Shown here piece by piece: positions 1-11,829 of a stretch of 64,000 nt of DNA. Both the position numbers and the translations under genes were made by a program. A model generated the notes under the pieces. It was not told the DNA's origin. It saw only the letters and a list, made by a program, of their open reading frames with translations, and ran no database searches. The first letter of the stretch is position 1. Every line of letters begins with the position of its first letter. Source of the DNA: Sisyra terminalis (taxonomy: Eukaryota > Arthropoda > Insecta > Neuroptera > Sisyridae); NCBI GenBank assembly GCA_958496175.1, contig OY292277.1:43597050-43661049 (forward strand), in the 5' to 3' direction.

Positions 1-8
1 AGTTTCAT

Positions 9-267
9 ATATCGCACCCGTCGTAGAATAAAGATACAACTCAAAAATTGAACTTATCGGGAAATCGTCAGTAAAGTTCTTGTTATACTCGTATATAGTT
101 CTCTAATACAGACTGACCATTAGTAATACCTTACGTGGTAGAGGATTATACTATAGTTACCCTTTTATTCTACGTACAAAATAAACGGCTTCCTCATTGC
201 AAAGCTGTTGCTAATTCAAAACTTGCAATTTTTGAGTTGTATCTTTATTCTACGACATATGCGATAT
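9..267. repeat. Inverted repeat, 42-bp arms, at the left edge
   Basis: The arm at 9-50 reappears as its reverse complement at 226-267 with 39 of 42 positions matching; the three mismatches are adjacent. The spacer is about 175 bp. The left arm starts only 8 bp into the window, so the element may continue outside it. No transposase is visible. It is probably a MITE or foldback fragment in an intron of the minus-strand gene at 1486-2882. Confidence 0.7.
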
Positions 268-1485
268 GTCTTAAGCAGTGCTTTTTCAACCCTAAGCCCG
301 CGGGGTTAAATCTAATTAAGCTCGCCGCTGGATCACTCATATTTTTTTTTTAAATTTTCACATGTATTATTGAAAGTTTGAAGGCCACTGGTTTAAAGAG
401 ATGCTCGATAAAAATTATTGAGGAACATTTTCTTGTTGCTTCTAATTTTATAGCTAACCAACAATGCATCATACAAATAATCTAGAAATATATTTTTGTA
501 GGAAATTAAATGTTCAAGAAGCATCTTATCATTTTTTTATAAGTGTACTTTTGCTAAAGTTAGTTTAACTTCAATCACGCCATTATATAGAACATTTCAA
601 GTATATATAACATCTTTATATACGGAATCTATTCAAACTTGTAAATACCGCAATGTTTTTTTTCATAAAATGTTTACAAATTTAGATGTTAAATAGTCTG
701 GTATGACCTTTAAAAGTTCGTAAGAACGAAAGACTTGCCATTATCAATAATTCAGAACTCATGATGTACATGTTTAAATAGCCTTCGGTGATCATAGGTA
801 GGCGTCAGTACAATGCATAGTATCATAGAATGTTTATTTTTTTATGAATCAAAAATAAATTATTATATTCCTGAGAATATTAAGTAGGAAAATTAATAGC
901 AAAATGACGATACAATACTAAGAATAAAGTATAAAATAACAAATTTTTCTTGATTTAAATAAAGAAAACTTATTAGTATTCGAACAAAAAGCATGAATGC
1001 ATTAGATAAGAATATCTAAAAAAAGAAAATTCAAAGACAATAAATCAAATATTTATCGAAATTTTTCAACCATTCAATTTATATAAATATATCACAGGTC
1101 TGACAATTTAAGTGTAAACTCAATTATGACTAATTTTATCTCTTAATGTCAAATTCTTTTCCAACGACACATAAGTTCGCGAAACTAATTTCATACAATC
1201 GAATTTTATCTAAACATTCCAATTATTTATATCTATTCTTCTGTAAATTAAACAATTATTTTTGGTATTTACCGAGAATCTATTTATATCATAATTGATT
1301 TGCATAGTTTAGATAACGGGAAAAACCTTACGAGTTATTAAGAAAAGTAAACATAATATTATGCGATAAGAAAGTTTCAAAGAAAAACTTGTACGTGGTA
1401 GAGGTTTTCTTTTGATATCCGAGTGGAGAACAAGGTCAAGGGCGGCTTATTCCTGTTTCTATTTTCAGTTCAAGGTTTTCCTCAC
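268..1485. other. AT-rich stretch, probable intron, no gene seen
   Basis: It lies downstream of the splice donor of the exon at 1486-1816 on minus, so it is presumed intron. I found no second exon in it. A short GC-richer patch near 295-340 is not clearly coding on either strand. Confidence 0.4.
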
Positions 1486-2882
1486 CTGAGGATATCAGGA
1501 TTCAATGCTTGAATTCCTGATATGTCTCGCATTTGTTGAATTGTATCGTGGATTTCATGAAGTTGCCGAAGACTGTCCTCGAGCACTGGATAATGTTTTG
1601 CGGCTGGCGAATGTGGCGTTACGCTTATTGTTGGAACCAAGGGCACCGTCGGACCACCCACGCCACCACTGCGTTGCGATTGTTGCATGTTGATGTTCAA
1701 CTCGCCGCTATTGTTGCCACTGGGTTGCTCTCTCGGTCCTTCACCACCGCCAAAATTGCACAAATAGTCCGTGATAACGTCTTCGTCACTATCAGCCCCG
1801 CTCTGTCCGCATTCATCTAAAATGCAACAGTTGATCAATATTATTTCGATTGGCTTTGTTAATTTAAGAAGCTTGCTTTTAAATACGTACAATCGCGAAT
1901 TTTTGCCTGATTGCATTATTAAATTGGCATTGTTAACGGGGAAAATAGGTTAAACAAGGAAATGATACCCGGTGGTGTTTGGGACTCCGTTTGCAGGTGA
2001 ACTGGCCAACCAATGGCCCTGAAGTCCAGGCGACGGCGCTATCGTCACCATGTTTTCAATGTCTATCCCGATTCGCGCATCCAGCTTACATCGATCAGGG
2101 ATATATATAGTTATATATGTACATCAGTGGCGGCTCGTGACAAACGTTTTTGGGGAGGGGAAATAAGTTTTCCTATCGCAACAAATGTTACGGTAGTATT
2201 ACGACTTTCAATTCTTTTTAAATAGTACCTAAACTGATTGTTTAATTCAGTAAAAAGTAAGTATAGCAAGAATGAAAGATTAAATTTTAATGATTGCCTA
2301 ATTTATAAGTGGGGAAAGGATTTTAAAATATAATATTTACGTCTGATGTAAACTTTTTAAAAAAAAACCTGCCATAACAGCACTCAATATTAAAGTTTTT
2401 CATGTACATACATTCTACAAAGGGAAGAATATTTATTGTTTCTGTCTTTTGAAGTAATGTTTTCTCAGATAATTAAATAAATTTTAAATTATGTAGAGAC
2501 AGGTGAAGTTAATTAATATTATATAAGTGAAACTTAAAAAGACATTTTGGGCATTAAATTATCAAGATAAGTATGTATAAAATGTTAAATAAGTAACATA
2601 GACCTATCGAAGATTCCAGGACCAAGTTCCTGGTACCTAATATATATGTGCATTAGTAGGGATGTATCGAATCGAACTAGGCATCAACTAAAGCATTGAC
2701 TCCCTTGCCCTCATTGACAAGCTGCCACTGATGACATAGACTTACCCATACAAATGCAAAACTCCACCAAACAAATGCATGCAAATCATCCCCCAAAACT
2801 CCTATAATAGACCACAAAGTGCAACAATAAACTTACCCGATGAAAAAGGTGGTTGAAGTTGGTCTTGATTGTGTTTCTCCAT
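1486..2882 (-). CDS. 5' coding part of an unidentified gene (two exons, runs off the left edge)
   Basis: I do not recognise the protein. The reconstructed start is ATG at 2882-2880 (context ACCATGG), giving 15 residues beginning MEKHNQDQLQ up to a consensus donor (G|GTAAGT) after 2837. The next exon, 1816-1486, follows an acceptor TTTTAG and ends at CTCAG|GTGAG. The phase matches: one base (G) joins AT to give Asp, producing the junction FSSDECGQSG. The exon encodes an acidic stretch (DSDEDVITDY), a Gly/Ser/Asn/Gln-rich low-complexity segment with SVTPHSP, and a likely helix, SLRQLHEIHDTIQQMRDI. That pattern suggests an intracellular regulatory or scaffold protein, but this is inference. A non-coding leader exon probably ends at the donor ACAG|GTAAGA (3093/3092). 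Two upstream ATGs exist: an 11-codon reading frame starting in the leader exon, and ATGAGTGAT in exon 2, which overlaps the proposed start. Translation may therefore be tuned, or the true start may differ. The intron between the two coding exons contains a hAT-like element. Confidence 0.65.
1968..2110. other. GC-rich island, open in several frames, possible alternative exon
   Basis: This patch stands out by base composition inside an AT-rich intron. On minus it is open with ATG GTG ACG (peptide MVTIAPSPGLQGHWLASSPA and onward) up to a possible donor GG|GTATCA. On plus it follows an acceptor-like TTTGCAG and is also open. The minus reading ends in a phase that does not match the exon at 1816, so I do not call it coding. 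Confidence 0.25.
2125..2730. mobile_element. Non-autonomous hAT-like element (TIR CAGTGGCRGCTYGT)
   Basis: The left end CAGTGGCGGCTCGTGA and the inverted right end CAGTGGCAGCTTGTCA agree at 13 of 16 positions. Flanks are ATGTACAT and ATGACATA, a decayed possible 8-bp duplication (similar only if one indel is allowed). No transposase reading frame is present in about 606 bp. It sits in an intron of the minus-strand gene. Confidence 0.65.
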
Positions 2883-3299
2883 GGTTAAAATTCGACCAAA
2901 CACAGCTTTTATCACTCATTACCCTACAATCACAAAATGATAACAAAAATTAATTTCGCACATTAAAAAAATGAACAAAAGAAAACCATAAATTAAATCG
3001 AATTTATAATCAATCAAAATGCAATTAGGTGCATATAGCTTTAACCTATAACTCAAAATTGAAAAGTTAATCCACCTACACTTTCTTCTTACCTGTGGCA
3101 TACACAATCGTCCAATTGAACATCAATCACTTGGAATGTATACAACAATATTTAAAACTGGATTGTACAACTGGAACGCCACCTGCCCATGACGGGAATA
3201 TTTACACACACTGTTGTTAAATGAAAACTAATCACTCAAAAGGTAAACACATCACACGTAAATAACTCAAATGAAACTCTTTCAATAAAGTCGGCTTAC

Positions 3300-3834
3300 T
3301 AGGGCCATTATTTAATATTATTTAAAATCGATTGAAGTTCATCTGACACCTGTGAGCTATTGTTGGTATGAGGAGTATTGACACATACTCGACCAAATAG
3401 TCGAACAGATTTATTCACCACCACGTAAATGACAGTAAAAGCCTTAGTTTTTGATCATTTACGTAACTATGCGCTTATGTGAACCAAACATTTTGACAGC
3501 TCTGTCAAAGATATGCGCATATGGATGCGCAAAAGCTGCAGGAGATGACGTCAAATTTATCAAATTCGATTTACGGCGGTTTTTTGTGGTTTTGTGGCAA
3601 TGTGGTCAAATTGAATCTATTTAATTTAACTAAATAAATAATTTATGAAACTTATTCGACAAAACCAAATATCTAGTAATAGAAAACAATAAGATTATTC
3701 CCCATTTAGCATAGCCTGACATGACCCATCTATTTTTAAACCTCGATGCTATGCAACTGAATTGCAAACTAAAATGTCAAAACATTATTTTTTAGGTTTT
3801 TATTATGTGAAAGACCCAAACTTTAAACTTATTC
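3300..3834. promoter_or_regulatory. Putative bidirectional promoter between two divergent genes
   Basis: The stretch separates the leader exon of the minus gene from the start codon at 3835. It contains a full cAMP-response palindrome TGACGTCA at 3546-3553, NRF1-like alternating GCGC/TGCGCA words (ATATGCGCATATGGATGCGC near 3513), and the near-palindrome TTTGACAGCTCTGTCAAA. No TATA box is placed clearly for either gene. The promoter role is inferred from position and motifs. Confidence 0.5.
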
Positions 3835-4855
3835 ATGGCGTCAATGGTATTCTTCAAATTTAATATAAAATCAATCGGCCCGAAAATTGCACAAACTGTA
3901 AAACAGTTTCGGAAGACAAAACCTGCAGCGTCTGAGGTTCTAACCAAGTATTTGCAACAGACGAATGAACCCCCGTGGACTTCATATTTCGTGAAAGTAT
4001 AATTGTTAATTATATTGTATTTGTTTCAATTTTGAGTGAAAAAAAAAACTTATCACTTTCAGTATAGTTCCGTTATTGATGATCAGTTTGGATCTTCATT
4101 CAATTGGCAAGTTGGGAAATCAAATTACCACATTCTGCGAACTGGATGTTATCCGTATTTAAAGTATCATTGTTCCAAACGCCAATATGAAGATTTAAGT
4201 TTAGAAAATAGCTTATATAACGTCTTAAAATTTATTAATTTAGGTATGAATACAATATAATGAATGCAATTAGGTGTTATGCAATCGACGAATGATTTTG
4301 ATTTTCGCTAAAAGCAGTACTACGATATTATAATTTTTGTTTAGTTACTAATCTTAGTATTGAATATTCACAGTCTTAAGTTTTTATTCACTTCTACTCA
4401 AAGTTAGCATTTTATTAGATCAAATCCAAATACTGTATTTTATTCGTTCTACAACCGAATACCGTGATAATGCTATACAGCACAATTTGTCTCTCATTTA
4501 GATACGTTTTATTGATTCTAATCTATCTTCATTTTATTATTTTCCTATGATTTAATTGCGAAATCAAGAGATTTTCTTATAGTTTGTACTTATATATACA
4601 AGTGAATAAATTTTGTTTATATCATGAAACAAAAATGGCAGGGGAGATACATTAATTTGTTAGAATACCCATTAATCATGAATATTACACACTGATTATT
4701 AATTATGTTTAATATTTATATTTTTAGGAATACCATTGCTAGCTTATGGAATAGCTGCTACCCAACTGATTAAACATACTGAAGTAGTTCAAACTAGTTG
4801 CGGTCCTATTGAAATCTATTTCTTATATCCAGAAGATAAAGGATCTTTACATTAG
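3835..4855 (+). CDS. C15orf61-like small protein (3 exons, complete)
   Basis: Exons 3835-3996, 4063-4243 and 4728-4855 join in matching phases (0, then 1) through GT-AG introns to give 156 residues, close to the about 157 of the vertebrate C15orf61 protein. Family landmarks are visible: SEVLTKYL and WTSY in exon 1; DQFG, FNW, NYHILRTGCYPYLKYHCSK and VLKFINLG in exon 2; a hydrophobic segment (LLAYGIAATQL) and the C-terminal block TSCGPIEIYFLYPEDKG in exon 3. A basic N-terminus rich in Lys, Gln and Thr fits mitochondrial import, but that is inference. Function is not established for the family. The start is the first ATG; a second in-frame ATG lies three codons later. The gene is divergent from the minus-strand gene at 1486-2882 and probably shares its promoter. 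A polyadenylation signal follows at 4913. Confidence 0.9.
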
Positions 4856-4912
4856 TAAAATTTTAAGTGTCTGCCGTACACAAAATATTATATTTTATTG
4901 TAAAAGTTTTTA

Positions 4913-4918
4913 AATAAA
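4913..4918 (+). other. Polyadenylation signal AATAAA
   Basis: AATAAA lies 58 bp after the stop codon of the C15orf61-like gene, at a normal distance for a short 3' UTR. Confidence 0.7.
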
Positions 4919-7177
4919 ATAGGTTCAAAAAAAAATTGTAGGTTCTCAAATTTATTTTCAAAAAATGTTTTGACCTTTTTTATTACCTTTAATTTATATT
5001 AACATAGGTACATATTTTTATTACGAAATGGAGAGATTATATTTCGTACTAATTATCATCATTCTGTACAAAGTAATTCAAACAATTCGAGGACATCCAT
5101 AAACTTCATATTTGAACATTTTAGAGCCTCTCTTTAGTAAAGCAAAACAATATCCATTTCGTAGGTAAAAGTTGGAGAAATAAAACATTATGAACCCCTA
5201 ATCCTCCAAAGTCCAATCCAGTTACTTATATAATCTATAAATGGCCTCTTTGTCCAAAATGCTAAATGAACGAACGAAGGTACCAATATAGAGATTCATA
5301 ATAATTAGTTGGATATGGGACATCTTGAGAAGCTGCCAACAATTTTACAAATTCGTAAAGGAAAATTTCCACAAATCTGATCGGGATATTTATTTTGAGA
5401 TTTACAAATAAAAAAAAAATCCATTTTATCCGCTTCCCATGTTCTATCAGTTGACATTCATTCTTTGGAAGAATTTGAAAATTGAAGGAAGGAGTTAATT
5501 AATCTATCACTACTGATCTGTATAAATGAATAGCTTACTGTACAGTAAATAACAAGCCGCTATAGCAGTTAATGCAAGCGCCATCTACGTGGGTACTAAT
5601 GAATTCAGAATGAACTAAGCAAAATGCAACAGCTCCTGTGGAAGAGTTGGAAAAGAAACCTATTTATGGATGTCTTTTTTCTCTGATGTAGGCAATCGAA
5701 GTAAGTAAAATGTAAGCGCTTATTTGTGTAGGCTGGCGTAGTAGTTAGTTACCATAAAAATTGTACCCACGTAAACGGCGCTTCGTACGCTACACTAGAT
5801 TATTCATATATGTGATTTTTCATATTAATGCCTATGACACTATTTTGCATCTTATGTGATCAAAATTCATCCCGACCAAAGCCGAATTTAAAGCTTGTGG
5901 TGGTGAAAGGTATTTTAGGGGGACCTTAGGCTATGTCAGTGGTAACAGAGGTAGGCTCAAAAAAGGCTAGATCAACAAAAAAGGGTCTCTCTTTACATCT
6001 ATTGTTAATGTATTGAAATTTTCTTTCAATTTTATCGAGATTGAAATCAAATTTGATAGTAAAATTTTATAATTTGCCAACGTTATTGAATACATGAATA
6101 ATGGAAACCGAGGTCTGTAGTCTAGTCTGTAAATCCGATCTTTATTTCAACAATGGTAAAATGGGCAGACGTTCGAAAAGACATTATTCAGCACCTCTGA
6201 GTTACCTCTGTTTTCCTAAAGGTGTATTTATCGAGCAAAAAAATTGGAAACTATACATTTGGTGGAAAAATTAAATCTGCAAGGAATGCACCTCTCCTCA
6301 AACCAGACAATAAAGTAGATTTTTTTCCTATGGGACATCAAAATTGCCGGAAATTTTTAGTGCCTTTCCCGACGATTTCAATGGTTTTTTGGAAGAACAA
6401 ATTTTTTGTTGGATTTGACGAGAAGCTTATTTTTGCGGGGTTTATTTTTCCATCAATCGATTAACGAACTTACATATTTTTTGATTAAGATGCTATAACA
6501 TTTGTTGTTAATCATTAAGAAATTTAAAATAATTGTATGACAACATTTTTTTTTACTATAGAATCTAAAGAAGGTAAAGCTAAATTGATCTTGCCTTGAA
6601 AAGTTTTCCAAGGTCCAAATTAGTATCATAATTTTCCTGTTTTCGCATCATTCAATAAGTCCTATTACTGTTTTTGAATCTCAGGTAAATAAACCAATAT
6701 GTGTTTATATCATACAGGTTTCACTATATCAAATCGTTTATCATCGATATTCTGTACGTCCGTATAATGACGACTTTGTCTTTAAGTCGATCAATTTTAT
6801 GAAGAAATGAAAGTTTAAGCCTTATAATGAAACGTAATTTTCATTAATATTTTAGTCTTTGAAATAATTAATTTCAATAAAATTATAATCGTCAAAAACG
6901 GAAGTAGAAACACAAAGAATGAAACTATAAAACTTAATTAATTAAAGACAAATCTCCATGATTATGCAGCACAAAATTAAATTGAAAATGTACCATAGAT
7001 ATCCTACACAATATGTGTACATACATTCATTAAAATTTCATCTTTATGCGATTAAAGTTTTATGTACTTTTCTAAATTGATATTAAAATATTAGCAACAA
7101 TAATAATGTTGAATATTGTAGATTAAAACTAAATTTTAATTAAACTCAGTCTCCATAATATGTAGCAAAAGGATATT
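4919..7177. other. Intergenic AT-rich DNA with repeat fragments
   Basis: There is no gene I can support between the C15orf61-like gene (plus) and the 3' end of the glucosylceramidase gene (minus). It holds one clear inverted repeat (listed separately). The stretch near 6250-6460 weakly resembles the reverse complement of 54000-54240 (for example TTTGGTGGRAAAAA...AATRMACCTCTC), suggesting an old dispersed repeat. Confidence 0.5.
5574..5784. repeat. Short foldback repeat with about 22-bp arms
   Basis: GCAAGCGCCATCTACGTGGG at the left is mirrored by the reverse complement GAAGCGCCGTTTACGTGGGT at the right end, with about 165 bp between. This is consistent with a MITE relic. Target duplications were not resolved. 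Confidence 0.5.
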
Positions 7178-10100
7178 TCACAAATGAAATAAAATTGTAT
7201 TCACTGAGCGCTTTTCAATGTTGATATTAATAAATTGTTGTTTTGTCACGGCTATTGAAGCAAGCAAATCGTCGTTATTGCTGGAACAAAACGAGAAATC
7301 ATATGAAAATGTGAAATTATTTTCATACCATTTATTCACAGTATGTTATTACGGTGTTGGAAACGTACGTGTTGATGACAACTAATATTATTTGATTGTT
7401 CGGAGTTTCGAAACTCGCAACTTGTAACTTTGAATTGGATTGACTATGATGAATACGAGTTGAATCCGGTGGAACGAATTTGGCGATGTGACCAAAAGTG
7501 TAGTACATAGGTTGTTTGTAAAATTCGTTCGATGTTGTATTAACAATTATTGGACTGTCGACAAAGTTCTTGTCCCAGTTGGGACCTCCTTGGGGATCTA
7601 AAGCCAAATTCCAGTCAATCCAGCCAGCGGTAAAATGATTCACATTCTAAAAAAAATGTCTATATACTCAATACCTCTGCTAGTGATAGTAGTGATATTA
7701 CACCCATCATAACCAAACAAATCCATTACATCAAATTACATTTAAACACTAACTAATTTGTACCTTTACTACATGAGTAATATACGTTTCACCTCTTTCC
7801 CAAGAGCCAAGTAGGACCGGTTCTAATTTCCGAATTAGACCAACAATGCAAGCTTCTGTGTAAAGAATAAATTTTTGCGGAAATTTATAGTGCGTTATAG
7901 ATAACAATTGGGCTGGAGTCAAATGATCCCAGTACCAATGAACTCCAATTCCATCAATAAAACTTTTCGTTACATTGTTGCTAAACAATGCTTTTGGCCA
8001 CCAAGGTAAGAAAAATCTTTGATCATCAAGAGCGATAATTTTTACATCCGAATGTTGAGAAGATTTTAAGGTGGGTCCAAGATTTTCGGCTATGTACTTT
8101 GACTAAAAGAAATAAAATAAAATTTGAGTATATAAATTTAATTGCTGTATAATTTTTGATGTGAAACATCTTTATGATTCTTATTTTTGTTCAAGAATAA
8201 GATAAAGAAACTCTAAACGGTAATTGTGATGAAACTAGATAAAACAGAACGTAATAAATTAGAACATTATTAATAAAATTGAAATTACCTACGTATGGCT
8301 TGTACTTCGCGAGTTTAAATGAAAGAAGATAAAATGTCGCTATAAGATAATAACTTGTATAAAAACTACCTGTACCTAGGACGCCTCTAAAATTATGATA
8401 TATGAACCGTTTATTTTGAAAGTGAGTTAAGTCCATTTCAAGAACAATTCCTATAGTGTTATCATTTTTAACCATACGAACATAAGGTACTAAGGAGGAG
8501 GGCATAATTGGCGTTTTGTTAACAATTAAAATGAAATCAGGAATTTGTCAAAACTTAGCAGTTAAATAATTAACATACTTTGTTCTAGTTACAAGAAGAA
8601 GACTTACGCCACTTTCAAAATAAACGAATCATATCAATTAAGTTAATGAGAGAGGTTTACGTTAGTTTTATTTCTACAGAGTATAGGTTTTTAGTAGGCC
8701 CATAAAGGCATACTTCCACTGATTTTTACAAATGCATCTGTATATTATGACTGAAATAGGCAAAATTATTGCAATTATATAAGTTGCCTACAAAAAAGTA
8801 TTAATTTTTCCAATGGAACAGTTTAACCGGTTTAAACTACACACTACTTAAGAATCATTCGTAAAAGACATAGGCTTTTTCGTTTTTTTTTTAACTCCCT
8901 TCTCCATTTTTTCCAATAATACCACGGTATGAACCCCCTCCCCCTTCTTGCAAACATGCAAAGTTATCGAAAACCCCTCACTATATTCGATTCGAAAACT
9001 CTGAATCAAATTAAAAACTAAAGTAGAAAATGCAGCAACGGTGCCAGATATTGATGTCATTAAAAGGACATGAGCCACTTATTTAATTCACTATTTTCAA
9101 TGGCAATTGAAACCAATGACAACAATCAGATAGTTCAAAATTGAGATAATAATTTTTGTATTGGAATTACACTTACGTGTATGTGTTTACATTCAACTTA
9201 TCTATCTTTCCTGCCTATTATATTGATATTAAAATTAAAAATTGTATCATATTTTAGGTATCTCAAACTAATAGTAGCTGATGTATCATTCCAGGTATTA
9301 CCGGAATATGCTATGACAGTGGATTAAAAAATTTTTAATTACGACAAAAAAGTATAACTTCTCATGCGCGTACATGAGTACACATACCGTTTTTTCTTCA
9401 AATCAAACGTCGAATAATAAACATATCCATTTCAAAAAAAAAAAAGCACTTTCCCAGTCTATGTAACTATGCTCTATTTTCGGAACCGAAGAAGTAAGAA
9501 AGTCTTTTACGAATAGATGTTTATTATATAAACGTAAATTTGTTTCACACCATTTTTTTAAATTTTCTAATTACCATCGTACTAGGAGTCCATCCCATCG
9601 AATTAAACTTTTCAAACGGAAGCACTCCATTTACCGGTTCGTTTCCAGTAGTTATTGCCCAAAAGTCAACACCTTCGTCAGAATAAAAGTTTAAAAATTT
9701 GATATGATAATTGGCCCAAGTTTGAAACAAATCCGACTTTAAAAAACCAAAACCCGTCAGTGCATTGTTGGTTTTCATCCACGCAGGAGCACTCCATGCT
9801 GAGGCCACCAAATTGATAGTCCTATTGGACATTTCTATTGCTCTTTTAATCAATGGAATCTAGAAATTTTTGTTCTAAATACATCAATATTGTAAAGGAT
9901 TTTTTTTTTGCTCAAAAAATTGGTATTTTTTGCATGATTTCTCACTTTGTATTGATAATCCTCCATCGTTAAATTAAATTGAGCCAAATCCACATCTCCG
10001 TTAACTTCATCGTAAGCGTATGGCTTCGTCGAGAAATCGGTGCCGGCAATTGGTACTCGGCCTAACGTATATTCCAATCCATCATCTGAATAATACGACC

Positions 10101-10594
10101 TATCATTTTATTAACACAAAATATTCAAATCAGGCAACACGTCTTGCAAATTACCAACCGTAAAAGTTTTTCTTTCACATCATCAGTGAGATAGTCTAAA
10201 TTGATTCCAACCGCATCGGTAAATGCGCCTCCCCATCCAATGATACGTTGATACTTCCTTTGGAAATCAATTTCGATGCGAACATCTAAAAAGCCACGAG
10301 CCTCAATCAAATATTCGAATATAAAAGCCATGGATTACCATATTCGATTGATTTGTTATCAAAACTTCCCACAGTTCGACTGAAACGTTTGCCATTTTTA
10401 TTCGATGTGTAAATTAGAAATTCGCTTTTCGAAAATGTTCCAATTGGTTCGATCACATCGCAATAACTGGCATTACACACACAAACAATACTTCCTTGAT
10501 TATAATCTCGAGAAGCGCAATCATATTGACTCAATGCTCCTTTTCCTTCGATTATTATTAACAAAATCACCGAGTAACTAACGAATTTCAACAT
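7178..10594 (-). CDS. Gba: Glucosylceramidase (lysosomal acid beta-glucosidase), 7 exons, complete
   Basis: It hydrolyses the glucose bond of glucosylceramide in the lysosome (glycoside hydrolase family 30). Exons: 10594-10339, 10285-10159, 10099-9946, 9859-9575, 8102-7764, 7646-7369, 7280-7178. All junctions are GT-AG and phases agree, giving 1542 nt and 513 residues (human mature form 497). Residues 1-22 form a hydrophobic signal peptide; VCVCNASYCD matches the conserved Cys-rich start of the mature enzyme. Family landmarks in order: GWGGAFTDA, RVPIAGTDFS, WSAPAWMKTN, NEP with the acid/base Glu at about 253, the nucleophile Glu in YTEACIV at about 357 (spacing 104, human 105), GWIDWNLALDPQGGPNW and FVDSPII. 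The short C-terminal exon (ending SVNTILFHL) closes the enzyme's beta domain; it is reached from the donor AC|GTACGT at 7368, not by reading on to the nearby stop. The fourth intron is 1.5 kb and holds a repeat fragment. No lesion is seen, so it looks functional. Confidence 0.93.
8850..9080. repeat. Fragment of a dispersed repeat inside intron 4 of the glucosylceramidase gene
   Basis: The stretch near 9000-9060 (AATCAAATTAAAAACTAAAG then AAAATGCAGCAACGGTGCC) resembles the core of the foldback hAT-like elements at 47355-48624 (AATTAAATTAAAAACAAAG then AAAATGCAACGTTGCC). An apparent 76-codon minus reading frame here is therefore repeat, not exon. Confidence 0.45.
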
Positions 10595-11380
10595 TTTTTT
10601 CCCTGTCGTTAATTGAACTAAAAGAAGAGAAAGTAAAACAAAAATTAAAATTCAATCACCGCACCAAATATCTATCGATTCAATTACTACTAAGTGTATT
10701 TTTGAATGTTTTCCACAACTAAATACTGATTATGTTGATATCTTTAAATAAAAAGATAATTTTCCAAAAAAATTAAGTACAATTAATCAAATCATTACTG
10801 CTTTATAATAGTTTTAAAATAATTTTGAATTGTATACATAAGTTGTTGTGAAAGTTTTCTATAAGCTGATAAAAGTTATGCCGATATTATTATCTTGTAG
10901 AGTTCAAATAAATATGCAGGCAAACACGCAAATAAGGTTTATTATAGCACTATTTCTTACAATGAGGCTTTATGTAATTTAGAAAAAAAAAGATCACAAT
11001 AATGAAAAAAAATATATAAAATTAACGCAAGAATTTAAAAATCAAATGAAAATAAAAGAAAAGTGCCAGATACATTTACATTTACATAATCAATATTCTC
11101 ATTAATTTTGTTAAGATACAAATATGATTAGGGATAAAACGATACGAGTAAATGCAAGTACTTATTCGTAACATCCCTTCCAATAAAAAGTGTTTTTTGT
11201 AATGATATTTTTAAACTATATATTAAGTATGTTAAAAGTACTTGTATCCAACATTACGATTTCATTTTAAGACGGTAAGTGATACATAAAATCATATACA
11301 TCGTACAAAATACTTGTTTTAGTATAATTTACTGATTTTTTTCTACATGCAACAATATCAACCAATGGATCTGCACGAAA
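10595..11380. other. Upstream flank of the glucosylceramidase gene
   Basis: AT-rich DNA with no reading frame or RNA gene that I can support. The promoter of the minus-strand gene should lie in its first few hundred bases, but I see no convincing TATA or initiator element. Confidence 0.4.
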
Positions 11381-11540
11381 AATTAAATAAAAATTACGAT
11401 AGGAACATCGTAATCTCGGACCAGACTTTCATTATCTTATTATTTACAATATTGTAAAATTTCAGATCCTCGATGATAATAGATTGATAAAATATTCAGA
11501 CGACTAGGATCAAAAATAATCAGTTAAAACTTCATTTATT

Positions 11541-11587
11541 ACATGCGACGTTTTGGTTCCTTTATTGAGCCTTCCTCAGGCGTTCGT
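11541..11587 (-). ncRNA. Hammerhead-ribozyme-like motif, left arm of the composite (degenerate)
   Basis: On minus: CTGAGGA, then a stem II formed by GGCTC and GAACC (4 of 5 pairs), then AAAA where the core needs GAAA, then the short palindrome ACGT followed by C. The G12 position is A, so self-cleavage is unlikely. The mirrored right-arm copy at 13145 keeps GAAA but lost the stem III palindrome. Confidence 0.5.
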
Positions 11588-11642
11588 AAAAACTCGTTTT
11601 AACTTTGTTTATAATTATCGTTGTCATAATTTATTTTTTTAG

Positions 11643-11816
11643 ACACGGTACAGTTGGTAAAAACAATAATAAAACTTCCAAGACATATAAAAATTTTCAA
11701 TTAAAAAATAAATAATTTTTCGATAAAAAATAATAATTAAAAAATAGTTTATTTTTTATTAAAATTTTTATATATCTTGGAAGTTTTATTATTGTTTTTA
11801 CCAACTGTACAGTGTC
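11643..11816. mobile_element. Tc1/mariner-like MITE with about 55-bp terminal repeats
   Basis: Almost the whole element is a hairpin: the left arm begins GACACGGTACAGTTGGTAAA and the right arm ends with its near-perfect complement. TA lies on both sides, as expected for Tc1/mariner targets. The loop is only AT-rich. It is inserted in the inner part of the composite at 11381-13938. Confidence 0.7.
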
Positions 11817-11829
11817 TACAAAAATGAAT

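Noticed and set aside
7332..7368. Read-through end of the sixth glucosylceramidase exon to a nearby stop (...VSNTVITYCE)
   Set aside because: Would drop the conserved C-terminal strand; the donor AC|GTACGT joins in phase to the exon at 7280-7178, which restores it.
8191..8505. 104-codon minus frame between glucosylceramidase exons
   Set aside because: Lies inside the intron bounded by a matching donor (9574) and acceptor (8103); peptide has no glucosylceramidase similarity.
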